Below, piece after piece: positions 8,327-18,208 of a DNA stretch of 47,901 nucleotides; the stretch's first letter is position 1, and each line of letters begins with the position of its first letter. The notes under the pieces were generated by a model. The model was not told the origin of the DNA and ran no database searches. It saw only the letters and a list, made by a program, of their open reading frames with translations. A program made the translations under genes and the position numbers. Source of the DNA: Bacteroidales bacterium (lineage in GTDB: Bacteria > Bacteroidota > Bacteroidia > Bacteroidales > UBA932); contig JAGBCS010000054.1 of assembly GCA_017937885.1 (NCBI GenBank), forward strand, positions 1 to 47,901. The letters run 5' to 3'.

Positions 8327-11026
8327 TTAGATACCGAATCCACCGTCAGAAGTGATCTGTGGATCGTACTCATAGTACTGATAGTGGTTACCCTCAGCAT
8401 CCTTGATTACAGTGTAGATCATGTCACCAGCAGTCGCGTAGTGGCAGCTATAGTATGGCTGCTCAAGAGGTTCGCCTGTTGCGTAATCAGTATCTACATA
8501 CATACCATATGAATACTCTGAGAACATAGACTGGGTAAGGAGCCAGATTGTCTTGTCCTTAGCTGATGGATGGCTGGCAAGATACTCAGGATCAATGCAG
8601 ATAGACTTGACAACTGTATAGCCTTCCTTGACCGAAACTGTCCATGTAGCCTCAACAAACTCGCGAGCCTCGACGCCGAGAAGCTTTACCTCAGGCTTTG
8701 CCTCTGCCCACTTCGCATCGTCCTCGTTCACATAGTTTCCGAGAGGGTATTCGATCTGGAACTCATACATGACAGCCTTTGAATAAGTTGAGTTACCCTC
8801 TGCATCTTTCACAACAGCATTGGCAACGATGACGCACTCCTTAAGATAATCAAGAGAATATCTTGGCGCTACTGTTGCTGCATCTGGAGTAGTAGAGCTG
8901 AACGATCTTGGTCTAAGTGCCAAAGCCTCGCTTGCACCCTCAAGAGTACCACCCATTCCATAGTCAGGGTTCTCGAAATAGTCATCCTTAGGTCCGATCC
9001 AATAAGTGAATGATGCGACCTCTGCGTCAGCAGAAAGTGTAAACGCCGGCTTTGTAGGATCCTCAGACTCAGCTGGTGTAATAGTCACAACCACATCATT
9101 ATATGTAAGCTCAGTACTTGTATAAGTCTCTTCAAAGACCTCACCATACTTACCCTCTGCATCAACGGCAAGAGCAAGAAGGACTCTTGAAGTATTTGGC
9201 TTAAGATTAGCAATACGGACTGTTGTCGGAGTCATAGCTTCCATGCTACCATTCTCAAGGAGGTATGCAGTCTTATCTGTGATTGTAGGAAGAAGTTCCT
9301 CCTCTACCCATGAATAATACACGAAAGAAGCCTCAACATCAGAAGTAAGCTCTACCGCAATAGAAGTATAGTCGAGTACAGGCTCACCTGCTGTAAGCTT
9401 GATTGCACCACCTGACTGAAGAGCCTCAGACGTAAACTCATACACATAGACGTCACCTTCTGTATACACTCCCGACATCTTTGAAGGAATAATACACAAG
9501 AAATAATCAGTATCAGGCATGATCGACTCCCATGACTGTGCAAAATCAAGAACACTACCTGAATATGGTTCAGTATAAGGAGTTGGTACAACAGGATTCC
9601 AAGCATACGGATTATTCACTGTTGACTGAAGAGCATAATCCTCATAGCTGTCATACCAGTCTGCATCGGAAGTCCTTGCGAAAGTGACATAATAAGAATC
9701 TACGCCCTGCATTTCAACTTCTACCTGAATAGCATTGAAAGAGACCTCTGCCTTAACATCAACAGCAACATATACAAATGGAGTTGATGCTATATGGCCA
9801 AGGAAAGGCATGCTGTCCCATGAATTAGGGTCTGCAAGAACTGGTACAACCCAAAGAACATAAGACTCTCCATAAACAATCTCAGGAAGAATCTCGGCAA
9901 CAGGCATAGACAGGTCCTCACCATAAGACATCGGATACATACCTTCGTATCCCCAATATCCCATATCAGCCTGAATTTCAGCAACGATAGCGTCTGCATC
10001 AAAATCAGCCGCAGGAGTTATTCCATACACATAGTTCTGAAGGAATCCCTGATTCACTTCAACAGTTGCAACATCCTTCTGAACAGAAATTGACTTTACA
10101 ACCTTAGTAGTAAGAAGCATCTTTGTTGCGATTGCCTTTCCTCCCTCGCATACTCCGACAGCTTTCAAGACACCTTCCTCAACTGCTGCACCTGAGGCGA
10201 TAGCTTCTTCTGTAGGAGCTGTAATATTGAGAACAATCTCACCGTAATAACTTTCTTCTTCAACCTTCCATCCCTGAGGTACCTGGTATATCACCTCCGA
10301 CACGCCCAGCCTGTACATCTGGAAATTTGTGAACGCCTGTCCTGCCGGCACCATAAGCTCAGTATAAGCCTGAAGATATGGGCTGCCGAAGACAAGAACT
10401 GCCGCACCGTCAAGCGTTACAGAGAATGTACTTCCATCAGCGAGCGTTATAGTCACATACTGTGCCATTTCCTCTGCGCCATAGCTTTCCTCCTCCTCAG
10501 TGTACATGTCAGTGTAGACGATCTCTGCACCTGTGAAGAGAGTGTTACCGGTCTCTACCCAAGTCTCGCCTCTGTCAAGAGAGATGTAGACGATACCGTT
10601 CTCCTCCTTTACCTGTGGAGTAGCCTTGTCAACAGGGATACGCTCACCGTCAGCATCAAGGATAGGAGTCTTCTTGCCGTCCTGACCGCATGAAGCCCAA
10701 TACTTCACGCCATCCTCCTCGATGTAAGTCACGAGAGTACGAGCATCCTCGTAAGCAGGCTGCACCTCGATAGTCTCACCGTTAGAGAGTGTTACGGTAA
10801 CAACTCCGGTTGCCTCATCCTCAGCCACGTCCTTCACGGTCACGAGACCGGAAACGAGCTGCTGGAGAGCTGTAACCTCATCATTGAGCTTCTTCTCGAG
10901 AGCCTCGATCTTGGTGTCGAGTCTGTCGATCTCAGCATTGATCCACGCATCATCGTAACATGATGTGAAGAGAGGACATGCGAGCGCTACTGCAAGCGCT
11001 GCACTTTTGAAAAATGTCCTTTTCAT
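8327..11026 (-). CDS. Large surface-type lipoprotein, DUF4988-like N-terminus and repeated beta modules
   Basis: No enzymatic function is recognised in this 899-residue protein. It has a lipoprotein signal (LACPLFTSC, Cys about 23). A predicted coiled coil (about 29-63, AEIDRLDTKIEALEKKLNDE) leads into a strand-rich stretch (VTVTLSNGETIEV). This resembles the DUF4988 N-terminus of many Bacteroidales lipoproteins. Several FN3-like beta modules follow to the C-terminus, for example one with SIAVELTSDVEASFVYYSW and then IANLKPNTSRVLLALAVD. Tyr, Glu and Thr are very frequent. The middle third of the gene looks more AT-rich than its ends. It is the last gene before the strong terminator at 8271-8302, and the 61-base AT-rich gap upstream leaves room for a separate start or processing site. 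Confidence 0.75.
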   Translation of the reverse strand: MKRTFFKSAALAVALACPLFTSCYDDAWINAEIDRLDTKIEALEKKLNDEVTALQQLVSGLVTVKDVAEDEATGVVTVTLSNGETIEVQPAYEDARTLVTYIEEDGVKYWASCGQDGKKTPILDADGERIPVDKATPQVKEENGIVYISLDRGETWVETGNTLFTGAEIVYTDMYTEEEESYGAEEMAQYVTITLADGSTFSVTLDGAAVLVFGSPYLQAYTELMVPAGQAFTNFQMYRLGVSEVIYQVPQGWKVEEESYYGEIVLNITAPTEEAIASGAAVEEGVLKAVGVCEGGKAIATKMLLTTKVVKSISVQKDVATVEVNQGFLQNYVYGITPAADFDADAIVAEIQADMGYWGYEGMYPMSYGEDLSMPVAEILPEIVYGESYVLWVVPVLADPNSWDSMPFLGHIASTPFVYVAVDVKAEVSFNAIQVEVEMQGVDSYYVTFARTSDADWYDSYEDYALQSTVNNPYAWNPVVPTPYTEPYSGSVLDFAQSWESIMPDTDYFLCIIPSKMSGVYTEGDVYVYEFTSEALQSGGAIKLTAGEPVLDYTSIAVELTSDVEASFVYYSWVEEELLPTITDKTAYLLENGSMEAMTPTTVRIANLKPNTSRVLLALAVDAEGKYGEVFEETYTSTELTYNDVVVTITPAESEDPTKPAFTLSADAEVASFTYWIGPKDDYFENPDYGMGGTLEGASEALALRPRSFSSTTPDAATVAPRYSLDYLKECVIVANAVVKDAEGNSTYSKAVMYEFQIEYPLGNYVNEDDAKWAEAKPEVKLLGVEAREFVEATWTVSVKEGYTVVKSICIDPEYLASHPSAKDKTIWLLTQSMFSEYSYGMYVDTDYATGEPLEQPYYSCHYATAGDMIYTVIKDAEGNHYQYYEYDPQITSDGGFGI

Positions 11027-11087
11027 AATGAATTGTTTTTTGGGTTAATAATAAAGAAATATTGATTGTTTATAATCATTTTTCAGA

Positions 11088-13280
11088 TTATGGTTCTACA
11101 AAGTTAGGATAGTAGTCGGATATCTTCTTCACCTCACCATCCTTGGTAAGTATGACATACTCGAGCTTGCTGATAGCCTCAGAGCCGTCCTCGTTCCTAC
11201 CCCAGGCCACTGCTGCCGCAAGATGATCCTCTCCTGGTGCCGAAGTCTCTGTCACAGCCTCATAATTGGTTTCAAGACCGTAAGAGCCGACCTGGCTGTC
11301 CCAATATGTATAGAACTCCTTGGCGGTCATGTCACCTGTACCGAGACGATGTAGATTAGGAGGAAGAGTCTGGTCAGAATCGCTTCCGAGATAATATCTG
11401 AATTTCTCCACGTCCTTGACCATCTGGAACTTGACGGTCCATGCACCAGTAGCCGAATCGAATGTCGGAACGATCTCAACCTGAGGGTTAGGACCGATCT
11501 GCGGAGACTTTGTCTCCACTGATGTGAACTTGACCTCGCTCACGACGCCGTCCATATCTTCTGCAACATATGCATATTCGAACTTCTCGCCAGGCTCGAA
11601 ACCAGGGAGAGTATAGGAATCATGACCGCTCATCGAACGCTCCCATATGTTCATGTACACGCCCATTCCTCCGTGGTAGAAGAAATCCATCCAGGCCTCA
11701 CGCGAATCGTTCTTTGCCGGAACATCGTATACAGGCTGATCGATCTCTTCGCCTGGAACAGGGTCGATGCAGATGAAATAGATCTTGCTCGTGTTCTGAG
11801 GATCATATGTGAAGTTGTATGTGAACGAAGTACGGGTAACGTCTGTGAACGTCAGTTCCACATTCGACTTGTTGTCTGCAGGACGGTCGGTGACGCGTGC
11901 ATCAGTAGTAAACGGCTCTGAGAATATGAGATCCGAAAGCTCGCCATAGAAGTTCTTGGTCACTGCCACAACGACGTACTCGGTTTCCGGCTCAAGAAGA
12001 ACTCCCATCGCACCATAAGAAACTTCCTCCCATCTCGTAGTGAAGTCAGAGCCGATAGCCTCACCGGCAGCCTCGTCAAAGCTGTAAAGCTGGTTGGCGA
12101 TACCATAGCCGACCTGAGCAATTTCGAGAGCAAGAGCCTTCTTCTGGTCTTCTGTAAACTCCTTCATGGCAGCGGCCTCTTCGGCAGTCACTGTCCTATG
12201 ATATGAATACTTGGTATCCTTCGAAAGCCACACCTCATATTCCACATAAGCGCACGACGTTGCCTCAGGATCTGCAACATATGAAGCTGATCCTGACTTC
12301 GTATTGTCAGGAATCTCCTTGAGAGTGAAGTCCTTGCGCCTGATTGTAGGAGATGGAGTACCGTTAGCATCGACACCGAAAGCCACTGTCGAGATCCAGA
12401 GATTCGGATCCGGATCGGTCCAAGGGCCGATCGTGTAATAGAGGCCGTCTACATTGTCAGAGCTGACAGGATCGTTAGGAACAGACCAGTGACGGATAAG
12501 GTCACGAAGCATCCTGTCACCGTATGCATCAACGAACGGATCAAGCATATCCTTGTTGGTACCGAAGTAATACACACCCTTCGCATCAGCGTTAGGGACA
12601 TGGTTGATGAGCACAGATCTGTAGCCTGCTGTAACCTCGATATCCACCTGAGGATCGCCGATAAGCTCGCGGCTCGGAGTCTCTACATATACGAGTACAA
12701 GCTCTCCCATGTTGCTCGCTGTAGCATCACCGTCATAGCATCCCGCCACAGCAATTACATACTGTGCGTCAGGCTGGATTGTGAACTGTGCATACTGGGT
12801 GTTGCACCAGTCGAACTCATATCCGTAATAGTCATCTCCCAAGATGTTAGGATCGAACGCATATCCGCCAGCACCGGATGTATTGAAAAGGTGGCTGAGG
12901 AGAATGCCCTCGACTGTCCTGGCATCAGAACCGAATCCACCCTCATCGATCATCCAGTTGTAAACAGTGGCAAGAGGCCATACATCAAGCTTGTACGAAG
13001 CCACGTTGGCACCTGGCTTGCAGACGAACTTTATGTTGTTTTCCTCGACGGCAGTAACCTGTACTGACACTCCGTCGGGAGAAACGTGCACATCCTTGGT
13101 CTCCACATAAAGATTCAATGGAATCTGCGGATGGGGGACCTGCTCACCGTCAGATATGGTCGTACCCGGTTTCGAATACTGAGGTTCCTGAGGCTGCTCA
13201 GGCGACTTTTCATCGCATGACGCAAACAGCATGCATGCAGCAGCAAAAGAAGCCAGATAAAAAGAAAATCTAAATTTCAT
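11088..13280 (-). CDS. Large lipoprotein with repeated FN3-like modules, function unknown
   Basis: This 730-residue protein has a clear lipoprotein signal (ACMLFASC, Cys about 22) and then a Pro/Gln-rich linker. Several beta modules follow. Two begin with closely related phrases, PQVDIEVTAGYRSVLINHV and PQVEIVPTFDSATGAWTV, and in each the next strand places aromatic residues (GVYYFG, FRYYLG). This suggests duplicated domains about 400 residues apart. I do not recognise the family. It lies 20 bases after the third Omp28-like gene, so it probably shares that transcript. The anchor suggests an outer-membrane location. Alternatives are a sugar-binding or adhesive surface protein. Confidence 0.72.
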   Translation of the reverse strand: MKFRFSFYLASFAAACMLFASCDEKSPEQPQEPQYSKPGTTISDGEQVPHPQIPLNLYVETKDVHVSPDGVSVQVTAVEENNIKFVCKPGANVASYKLDVWPLATVYNWMIDEGGFGSDARTVEGILLSHLFNTSGAGGYAFDPNILGDDYYGYEFDWCNTQYAQFTIQPDAQYVIAVAGCYDGDATASNMGELVLVYVETPSRELIGDPQVDIEVTAGYRSVLINHVPNADAKGVYYFGTNKDMLDPFVDAYGDRMLRDLIRHWSVPNDPVSSDNVDGLYYTIGPWTDPDPNLWISTVAFGVDANGTPSPTIRRKDFTLKEIPDNTKSGSASYVADPEATSCAYVEYEVWLSKDTKYSYHRTVTAEEAAAMKEFTEDQKKALALEIAQVGYGIANQLYSFDEAAGEAIGSDFTTRWEEVSYGAMGVLLEPETEYVVVAVTKNFYGELSDLIFSEPFTTDARVTDRPADNKSNVELTFTDVTRTSFTYNFTYDPQNTSKIYFICIDPVPGEEIDQPVYDVPAKNDSREAWMDFFYHGGMGVYMNIWERSMSGHDSYTLPGFEPGEKFEYAYVAEDMDGVVSEVKFTSVETKSPQIGPNPQVEIVPTFDSATGAWTVKFQMVKDVEKFRYYLGSDSDQTLPPNLHRLGTGDMTAKEFYTYWDSQVGSYGLETNYEAVTETSAPGEDHLAAAVAWGRNEDGSEAISKLEYVILTKDGEVKKISDYYPNFVEP

Positions 13281-13300
13281 AATAAGTATTGCAGTTAAGT

Positions 13301-14350
13301 TTATTTCAAGTTATAATCCGAATCACCGCCGTCGATAGGACAGATGTTCATATTGTTCACGAATTCGCGGGAACTGATGGCAAGCGCATAGACGCTCGTG
13401 TTTGCCAGATCCCAGTTCTGGTCAAGCTCGATCTCGTACTCCTTGACCGCCTCTTCACCTGCAGCAAGGGTCGCGAGCCTGTCCCCGAGGAATGACGATG
13501 ACACGACCTTGCGCACAACATGCCTGTGGTCGTATTCGTCATGTGAGAGCATGCCGTCCTTCTGAGGAGCCTTGATATGGTCTTCAACGACGAAGACAGC
13601 TACCCTATAGCTCATGGCAAGTTCAGAAGCGACCTTCACTGTCACTTTGGCTGAGGCACCCTCTATCGCTGAAGATACCGCCACTCCGCAGTGAGGAGTA
13701 TTTCCGGCAAAGACGTCTTCTAGGGCATTGCGGAACTCTGTAGCTTCCGCGAGACCTCCGCTCTTATACATGTCCATCATGAACGAAGGGAATCCTAGTG
13801 CAGCTATGTCGAAATGGCTCTGTATCTCATCCGTCTCAGGGATCGCAAGAACGTCGTCGCCAGATGAATTCGAATGGAAGGCCATCATATGTACCGTCCT
13901 CGAATATGCCTCATCCCTCGAAAGGATGAAGTTCATCGTCGAATAGCCTGACGGACACATCGTGCACCACGCTCCGGTAAACTCCCAGAGAGCGACATGC
14001 TTCTCATAGCGCGAGTTCTCCACGGTCATCGTCAGAGCCTCGAAGCTGACCTCTTCCGACCTCATGCCGTCAATGGCAGCAGAGCACACATAAGTCCCTG
14101 GAACAGCCGTAGTATACGTCCTTCCCACTATCACCTTTCCGTTGACTATGATCTCAGCATCAGACGTACAGTCTTCGCTGCCACGGGTCACGGTAAAGGT
14201 CACGGCATCCTTTCCGTCTGCCGCGATCTCGCTCTTGTCCATGGTCAGGACAACCTTTACGGGATCATCCTCTGCTGCCGGACCGGCGCAGGAGAATGAC
14301 ACCGCCGCAGCGGCTGCCAGCATCATGAATATTCTGAATATCCTTCCCAT
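13301..14350 (-). CDS. Omp28-related thioredoxin-fold lipoprotein (copy C)
   Basis: This 349-residue member of the Omp28-related outer-membrane protein family begins with a lipoprotein signal (AVSFSC, Cys21). An Ig-like domain (about 32-110) follows, opening with MDKSEIAADGKDAVTFTV. Next comes a thioredoxin-like domain with Cys129 and Cys132 in FTGAWCTMCPSG. A further cysteine is at 221 (PHCGVAV) and another near the end (Cys337, NICPIDGG, then SDYNLK). The ATG at 14350 was chosen because it starts the signal peptide and lies five bases after the preceding stop; an in-frame start at 14482 would add a basic tail inside the neighbour. The founding member is a Porphyromonas gingivalis outer-membrane protein. 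The CxxC suggests thiol redox activity, which is inference. Confidence 0.85.
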   Translation of the reverse strand: MGRIFRIFMMLAAAAAVSFSCAGPAAEDDPVKVVLTMDKSEIAADGKDAVTFTVTRGSEDCTSDAEIIVNGKVIVGRTYTTAVPGTYVCSAAIDGMRSEEVSFEALTMTVENSRYEKHVALWEFTGAWCTMCPSGYSTMNFILSRDEAYSRTVHMMAFHSNSSGDDVLAIPETDEIQSHFDIAALGFPSFMMDMYKSGGLAEATEFRNALEDVFAGNTPHCGVAVSSAIEGASAKVTVKVASELAMSYRVAVFVVEDHIKAPQKDGMLSHDEYDHRHVVRKVVSSSFLGDRLATLAAGEEAVKEYEIELDQNWDLANTSVYALAISSREFVNNMNICPIDGGDSDYNLK

Positions 14351-14355
14351 ATGTC

Positions 14356-15453
14356 CTAGTTCAACGCATAGTCGACGCTGCCGCCGACCTTGCATTCGTT
14401 TACATTGTTGCAGGTATAGGTCTTCTCTCCGTCGAGTGACACCATTGCCACGACCACGACACGCATGTTGTCTGCGTTCCATGACTTGTCAAGAGTCACA
14501 GTGTTTTCGGCGGTAACCTCGACTCCAGGGGTGAACGGCTGCTTGCCGTTCATGTTGAAGCCCGTGATGCCAGGAGCCACCATCTGCCTTGCCACATTAT
14601 TATGGACATAGTCTGACTCTGCTCCAGACTGCATGTATTCTATACCGTCCTCGACAAGGAAGATATGGTACTTATGCCTTACGGCTACATTGGAAGTCAC
14701 CTTGGACACGATACGGAGATCTCTTGTCGAAGCATCGTATTCTGTCTCGATAGCCACACCGCAGGTAGTCGGATATGACCGGAGTTCCTCATCGATAGCC
14801 TCATCAATAAGGCTCTTCTCGCTCGTGAGCTGCCTCGATGTCTTACGCATGTTCAGATTGAAGAACGGCAGACCCTGGAAGCCGTAATACTCGTAGAAGA
14901 ACGTAGTGGCAGGTATCGCCATAGGGTCACTCATCTGGAAGTCCATATGGAACGAAACCGGCACAAGCACTCCCGGTCTCTCCTGCTGGATAGCCTTGAT
15001 CGCAGTGCTGAGATGAGGGCAGCTCGTACATCCTACCGACGTGAACTGCTCTCCGAGGATCTTCTGCATATAATCCTTCTGCCCTTTGACAGCAGAGGCT
15101 GTTACGATCACCTCGTTTTCAGAGACATGATTGCCGGAAGAGTAGAGAGTCGCCTTGAAGGTATAGGTGCCGGGGGCAGTCGTGCTGAACACGTTGGCAC
15201 CCGCAACCATCTCCTGCTCCGTCCCGGCAGTGCTGCGGACGATCTTCATCGTCGGAGCATTGCTGACATCCTGCGAGCCGAACATGACCTTGAAGGTGAC
15301 CTGGTCTGCGCCATCGGCAGCAATCGCCGTCTTGTCGGCAAAGATGCGGAGAACGCCTTCCGGTACGGTCTCTTCCTCTGGAGTTGTCTCGCAAGAGCAG
15401 ACCGCAGCGAGAGCTGCAGCCGCCATTGCCATATATCTGAAGATACTTCTCAT
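14356..15453 (-). CDS. Omp28-related thioredoxin-fold lipoprotein (copy B)
   Basis: This 365-residue paralogue of its neighbours has a signal peptide ending AAVCSC (lipid Cys probably 21). The Ig-like domain contains ADKTAIAADGADQVTFKV (about 39-56). The thioredoxin-like domain has Cys142 and Cys145 in FTSVGCTSCPHL; the usual Trp before the first Cys is Gly here. Cys231 lies in PTTCGVAI and the C-terminal Cys354 in NECKVGGSVDYALN. The ATG at 15453 sits just past the stop of copy A, and its own stop is five bases before copy C, so the three are translated from one message. Gly in place of Trp could change the redox potential or mark a non-enzymatic copy. Confidence 0.85.
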   Translation of the reverse strand: MRSIFRYMAMAAAALAAVCSCETTPEEETVPEGVLRIFADKTAIAADGADQVTFKVMFGSQDVSNAPTMKIVRSTAGTEQEMVAGANVFSTTAPGTYTFKATLYSSGNHVSENEVIVTASAVKGQKDYMQKILGEQFTSVGCTSCPHLSTAIKAIQQERPGVLVPVSFHMDFQMSDPMAIPATTFFYEYYGFQGLPFFNLNMRKTSRQLTSEKSLIDEAIDEELRSYPTTCGVAIETEYDASTRDLRIVSKVTSNVAVRHKYHIFLVEDGIEYMQSGAESDYVHNNVARQMVAPGITGFNMNGKQPFTPGVEVTAENTVTLDKSWNADNMRVVVVAMVSLDGEKTYTCNNVNECKVGGSVDYALN

Positions 15454-15455
15454 GA

Positions 15456-16544
15456 TCAGTCGTTGAGAATATAATCTATAGTCTCGCCGTAAGCGCACTT
15501 AGCGACATTGTCCACCTGTGACTCGCCGTCAACAAGCTTATGTGCGAAGACCACCACATGGAGATTGTCAAGCTCGGCAGCTGTCGGAGCCGTCTCAAAT
15601 GAGATGGTGAACTCCCTGGTCATCTCCTCATCAGCCGCAAGAGTCTTTGCAGAGTCTGTGTTGTAGCGTAGGAAGTTTCCTGATACAGAACGCACTACGT
15701 CATGATACTTGTTATCTACAGCAGTTCCTCCCATATATGAATACTCTCCTCCTACGAGGGCACAGGCCATGTCATAGCTTCCACCGGCGGCAGCCTTGAC
15801 GGAAGCAGTGATCTTCATGTCATTGCCATCCATCTTGACAGAACTGATCCTGACACCACAAGTCGAAGGATTGTTGATGCGGCGTTCCTTCAGGATAGCA
15901 TTGATGTCTGCTGTCTTCTGAGCCATGTCCATTACTGAAAGGTCATAAACTCCTGCAGGGATTCCTGATGCTCCGAAAAGAGACTGAAGGTAGCTGCCGA
16001 GGTCTGCCTGTCCGAAAGGAAGGGAGAAGTTGTCCTGACAGTGACATGCAAGAATCACAAGATGATCCTTTACGCTTGCCGGAAGACCCGCAAGACCTGC
16101 CGTCATGTTCGGGCAATATGTGCACCATGTACCTGTGAGCTTGCAGAAAAGGATGTTCCTGTGATACTTTTCATACTTGCTCCTGTTCTTTGCAGTTACA
16201 GTCACGGTATTGGTTGTCTCGACTCCCCTGTATGAACCGACGAACTCGAAGGTTCCGTTGTCGATCGAAGTGAAGTCTGTCTCATATCTGTCGAGGCGTT
16301 CTTCAGTCTCGACGTTCTTGAAAGATACATAGCCGAGATTCGTCTCAGTGCTGAGGATGTTTCCCTTTGCATCCTTGATGACAAATGTCGCCGCATCCTT
16401 GCCGTCTGCCTCGATCTCGGTCTTGTTGACTTCGATGAACATTGCAAAATCATCAGCATTTCCTGTATTGTCACCGCCTGTGCCTTCGCATGCGAAAAGG
16501 AAAGGGACAGCAAGGAGAAGTGTCAGTTTATTGATATTCTTCAT
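15456..16544 (-). CDS. Omp28-related thioredoxin-fold lipoprotein (copy A)
   Basis: The first of three tandem Omp28-like genes encodes 362 residues. The lipoprotein signal is VPFLFAC (Cys19). An Ig-like domain (about 36-118, NKTEIEADGKDAATFVI) precedes a thioredoxin-like domain with Cys141 and Cys144 in LTGTWCTYCPNM, the most thioredoxin-like active site of the four copies. Additional cysteines are at 167 and 169 (ACHC), Cys229 in PSTCGVRI, and Cys350 in KCAYGETIDYIL. It lies 10 bases after the DUF6029 barrel gene and two bases before copy B. Barrel, Omp28 and TlpA in one operon suggest a shared envelope task. Confidence 0.86.
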   Translation of the reverse strand: MKNINKLTLLLAVPFLFACEGTGGDNTGNADDFAMFIEVNKTEIEADGKDAATFVIKDAKGNILSTETNLGYVSFKNVETEERLDRYETDFTSIDNGTFEFVGSYRGVETTNTVTVTAKNRSKYEKYHRNILFCKLTGTWCTYCPNMTAGLAGLPASVKDHLVILACHCQDNFSLPFGQADLGSYLQSLFGASGIPAGVYDLSVMDMAQKTADINAILKERRINNPSTCGVRISSVKMDGNDMKITASVKAAAGGSYDMACALVGGEYSYMGGTAVDNKYHDVVRSVSGNFLRYNTDSAKTLAADEEMTREFTISFETAPTAAELDNLHVVVFAHKLVDGESQVDNVAKCAYGETIDYILND

Positions 16545-16554
16545 ATTGTCAGAT

Positions 16555-18198
16555 TTAGAATGATGTCGTCACTGTCAGGTTCGCACCTGTGTATGCAGGA
16601 ATGTTTCTGCAGACACCGCCAGAGCAGATGTATCCTGCCTTGTAGCGTCCGTAGCCGAGTGCGACGCGTGTACGAGACTTCGCATAGCTCACACCTGCGT
16701 TGTAATAATGTACCTTCGTGCTTCCATGATTGAACATATCGCTTGCAAAAATGCTCCAATGTGGTGCGAAGTTTACCTCCAGGAGAGCAGCCATCCAGTC
16801 CTTCTTGTCCTGCTTTGTCTGAAGATACTGGAGTTCCAGACGTGTAGAGAACGTGCTCGTCCACTTATATAGAAGGTCAGCCACGAAGATGTTCTGGGTC
16901 ATGTAGTCAGGGTTTGCTCCATAGCTTTCGTTGTACTGCTGCAGAGAGTAGAGGAAGAGCATCTTGAACTGCTTTGTCCACTGTCTTTCGACGTCAAGGC
17001 TGAAGTCCCTGAAAAGGAGATTTCCAGGCTTAGCCGTGCCCTCTTCAGCTATGGTATAATAGGTAGAGAAGTTCGCATGAACCCTCATTCCCCTCTTTCC
17101 GCCGAGCTTGGTGCCGCGACGGAAGTTGTAGAAAGCATCGATCTGTCCTCCGACCTCACCAGGATTGATGAAGCTGCCGATGATGTTTCCGGTCTGCGCA
17201 TTGTACGGATGGTGCGTCGTCAGCATGTATGTATACTGAGTGCACATAGCAGGGATGTAGTTCATCATGTTCGATGTCGAAGAGTTTCCAGAGATTATCT
17301 TCGAATCCATCCACTCGAGACGGCGTCCTGTCAGGGTCACACCGAGTCCGCGACCGTTGTATCCGAGTTCGAGGAGCTGCGCATTTCCCTTCTTCTTGAG
17401 ATACCACTCGCCCGAAGATATGTCCGGATTGCTGTAATACTTGTCGCCTGCACCTACCCACTCAGCCTTGGCGAAGAAGCCCTCAGACTCGAAGTTTGCG
17501 CGGGCAGAATAGCCGAATGTGTTCGGCTTGCCGCCTTCGTCGATGAGATCGATCGAGATCGGCTGATACTTGCTGAGAACCGATCCTTCGAGAGCGAGAT
17601 ATGTACTGTTCCATCCGAGGAGGTTAGACAATGCGAAGCTGAGGTCAGCTCCACGTACCTGAGTCTCCGTATTGGTAACAGTCAGAGGGTTCTTGGTATT
17701 GTTGGTGAAGACGCCCATGCCGAAGCGTGGAAGTCCCCACAATGCCTTGAAGGCCACGACATCCTTGTAGTTGTATGTGAAACGGGCTCCCATGACGGCA
17801 TTGTTCAGGCCGAGTGCCCTGTCCTCCCAGCTGCGGAAAAGCAGACCGCTTCCGAACTGGTCGTAGAAAGTACCTGCAGTCACAGAGAAGTCGTCATCCT
17901 TCCATGTCGCGTAGATGTTGCTGAGGTTGATGCCTGACAGCTCCGAAGGATAGCCTACAGTCGCAGGAAGATAGCCTTCCATCTGGATACCTGCAGTGAA
18001 CTTGCCGTTGTAGTAGTCAAGCTTGAGATAATTGTTTGATCCGAAACGGTCCTCCGGTGACATCGCGCCGGTCTTTTCGTCATCGAAATAGAAATGATCC
18101 GTGGTCTCGAAGCTGCCGGTCACATAACCGCCTTCCTGAGCGGAAAGGGAGATGCAGGCAAATGCAGCCGAAACAAGGAGAAGAATAGTTCTTTTCAT
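16555..18198 (-). CDS. DUF6029-type outer-membrane beta-barrel protein
   Basis: From the ATG at 18198 this is a 547-residue protein with a cleavable signal peptide (AAFACISLSAQ). It then has alternating aromatic/hydrophobic strands throughout, such as NYLKLDYYNGKFTAGIQMEG and FSVTAGTFYDQFGSGLLFRS. It ends in Phe after a final strand (GANLTVTTSF), the usual BAM recognition pattern for outer-membrane barrels. It resembles the DUF6029 family, whose function is not established. An in-frame TTG at 18207 would add only three residues. It lies between tlpA (10-base gap) and the Omp28 copies (10-base gap). A channel, receptor or secretion role for the Omp28 proteins is possible but unproven. Confidence 0.82.
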   Translation of the reverse strand: MKRTILLLVSAAFACISLSAQEGGYVTGSFETTDHFYFDDEKTGAMSPEDRFGSNNYLKLDYYNGKFTAGIQMEGYLPATVGYPSELSGINLSNIYATWKDDDFSVTAGTFYDQFGSGLLFRSWEDRALGLNNAVMGARFTYNYKDVVAFKALWGLPRFGMGVFTNNTKNPLTVTNTETQVRGADLSFALSNLLGWNSTYLALEGSVLSKYQPISIDLIDEGGKPNTFGYSARANFESEGFFAKAEWVGAGDKYYSNPDISSGEWYLKKKGNAQLLELGYNGRGLGVTLTGRRLEWMDSKIISGNSSTSNMMNYIPAMCTQYTYMLTTHHPYNAQTGNIIGSFINPGEVGGQIDAFYNFRRGTKLGGKRGMRVHANFSTYYTIAEEGTAKPGNLLFRDFSLDVERQWTKQFKMLFLYSLQQYNESYGANPDYMTQNIFVADLLYKWTSTFSTRLELQYLQTKQDKKDWMAALLEVNFAPHWSIFASDMFNHGSTKVHYYNAGVSYAKSRTRVALGYGRYKAGYICSGGVCRNIPAYTGANLTVTTSF

Positions 18199-18208
18199 CT
18201 CAGTCAAT

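Noticed and set aside
17077..17937. Plus-strand open frame of 286 codons opposite the DUF6029 barrel gene
   Set aside because: The minus-strand protein has a signal peptide, barrel strands and a terminal Phe; the other is a shadow.
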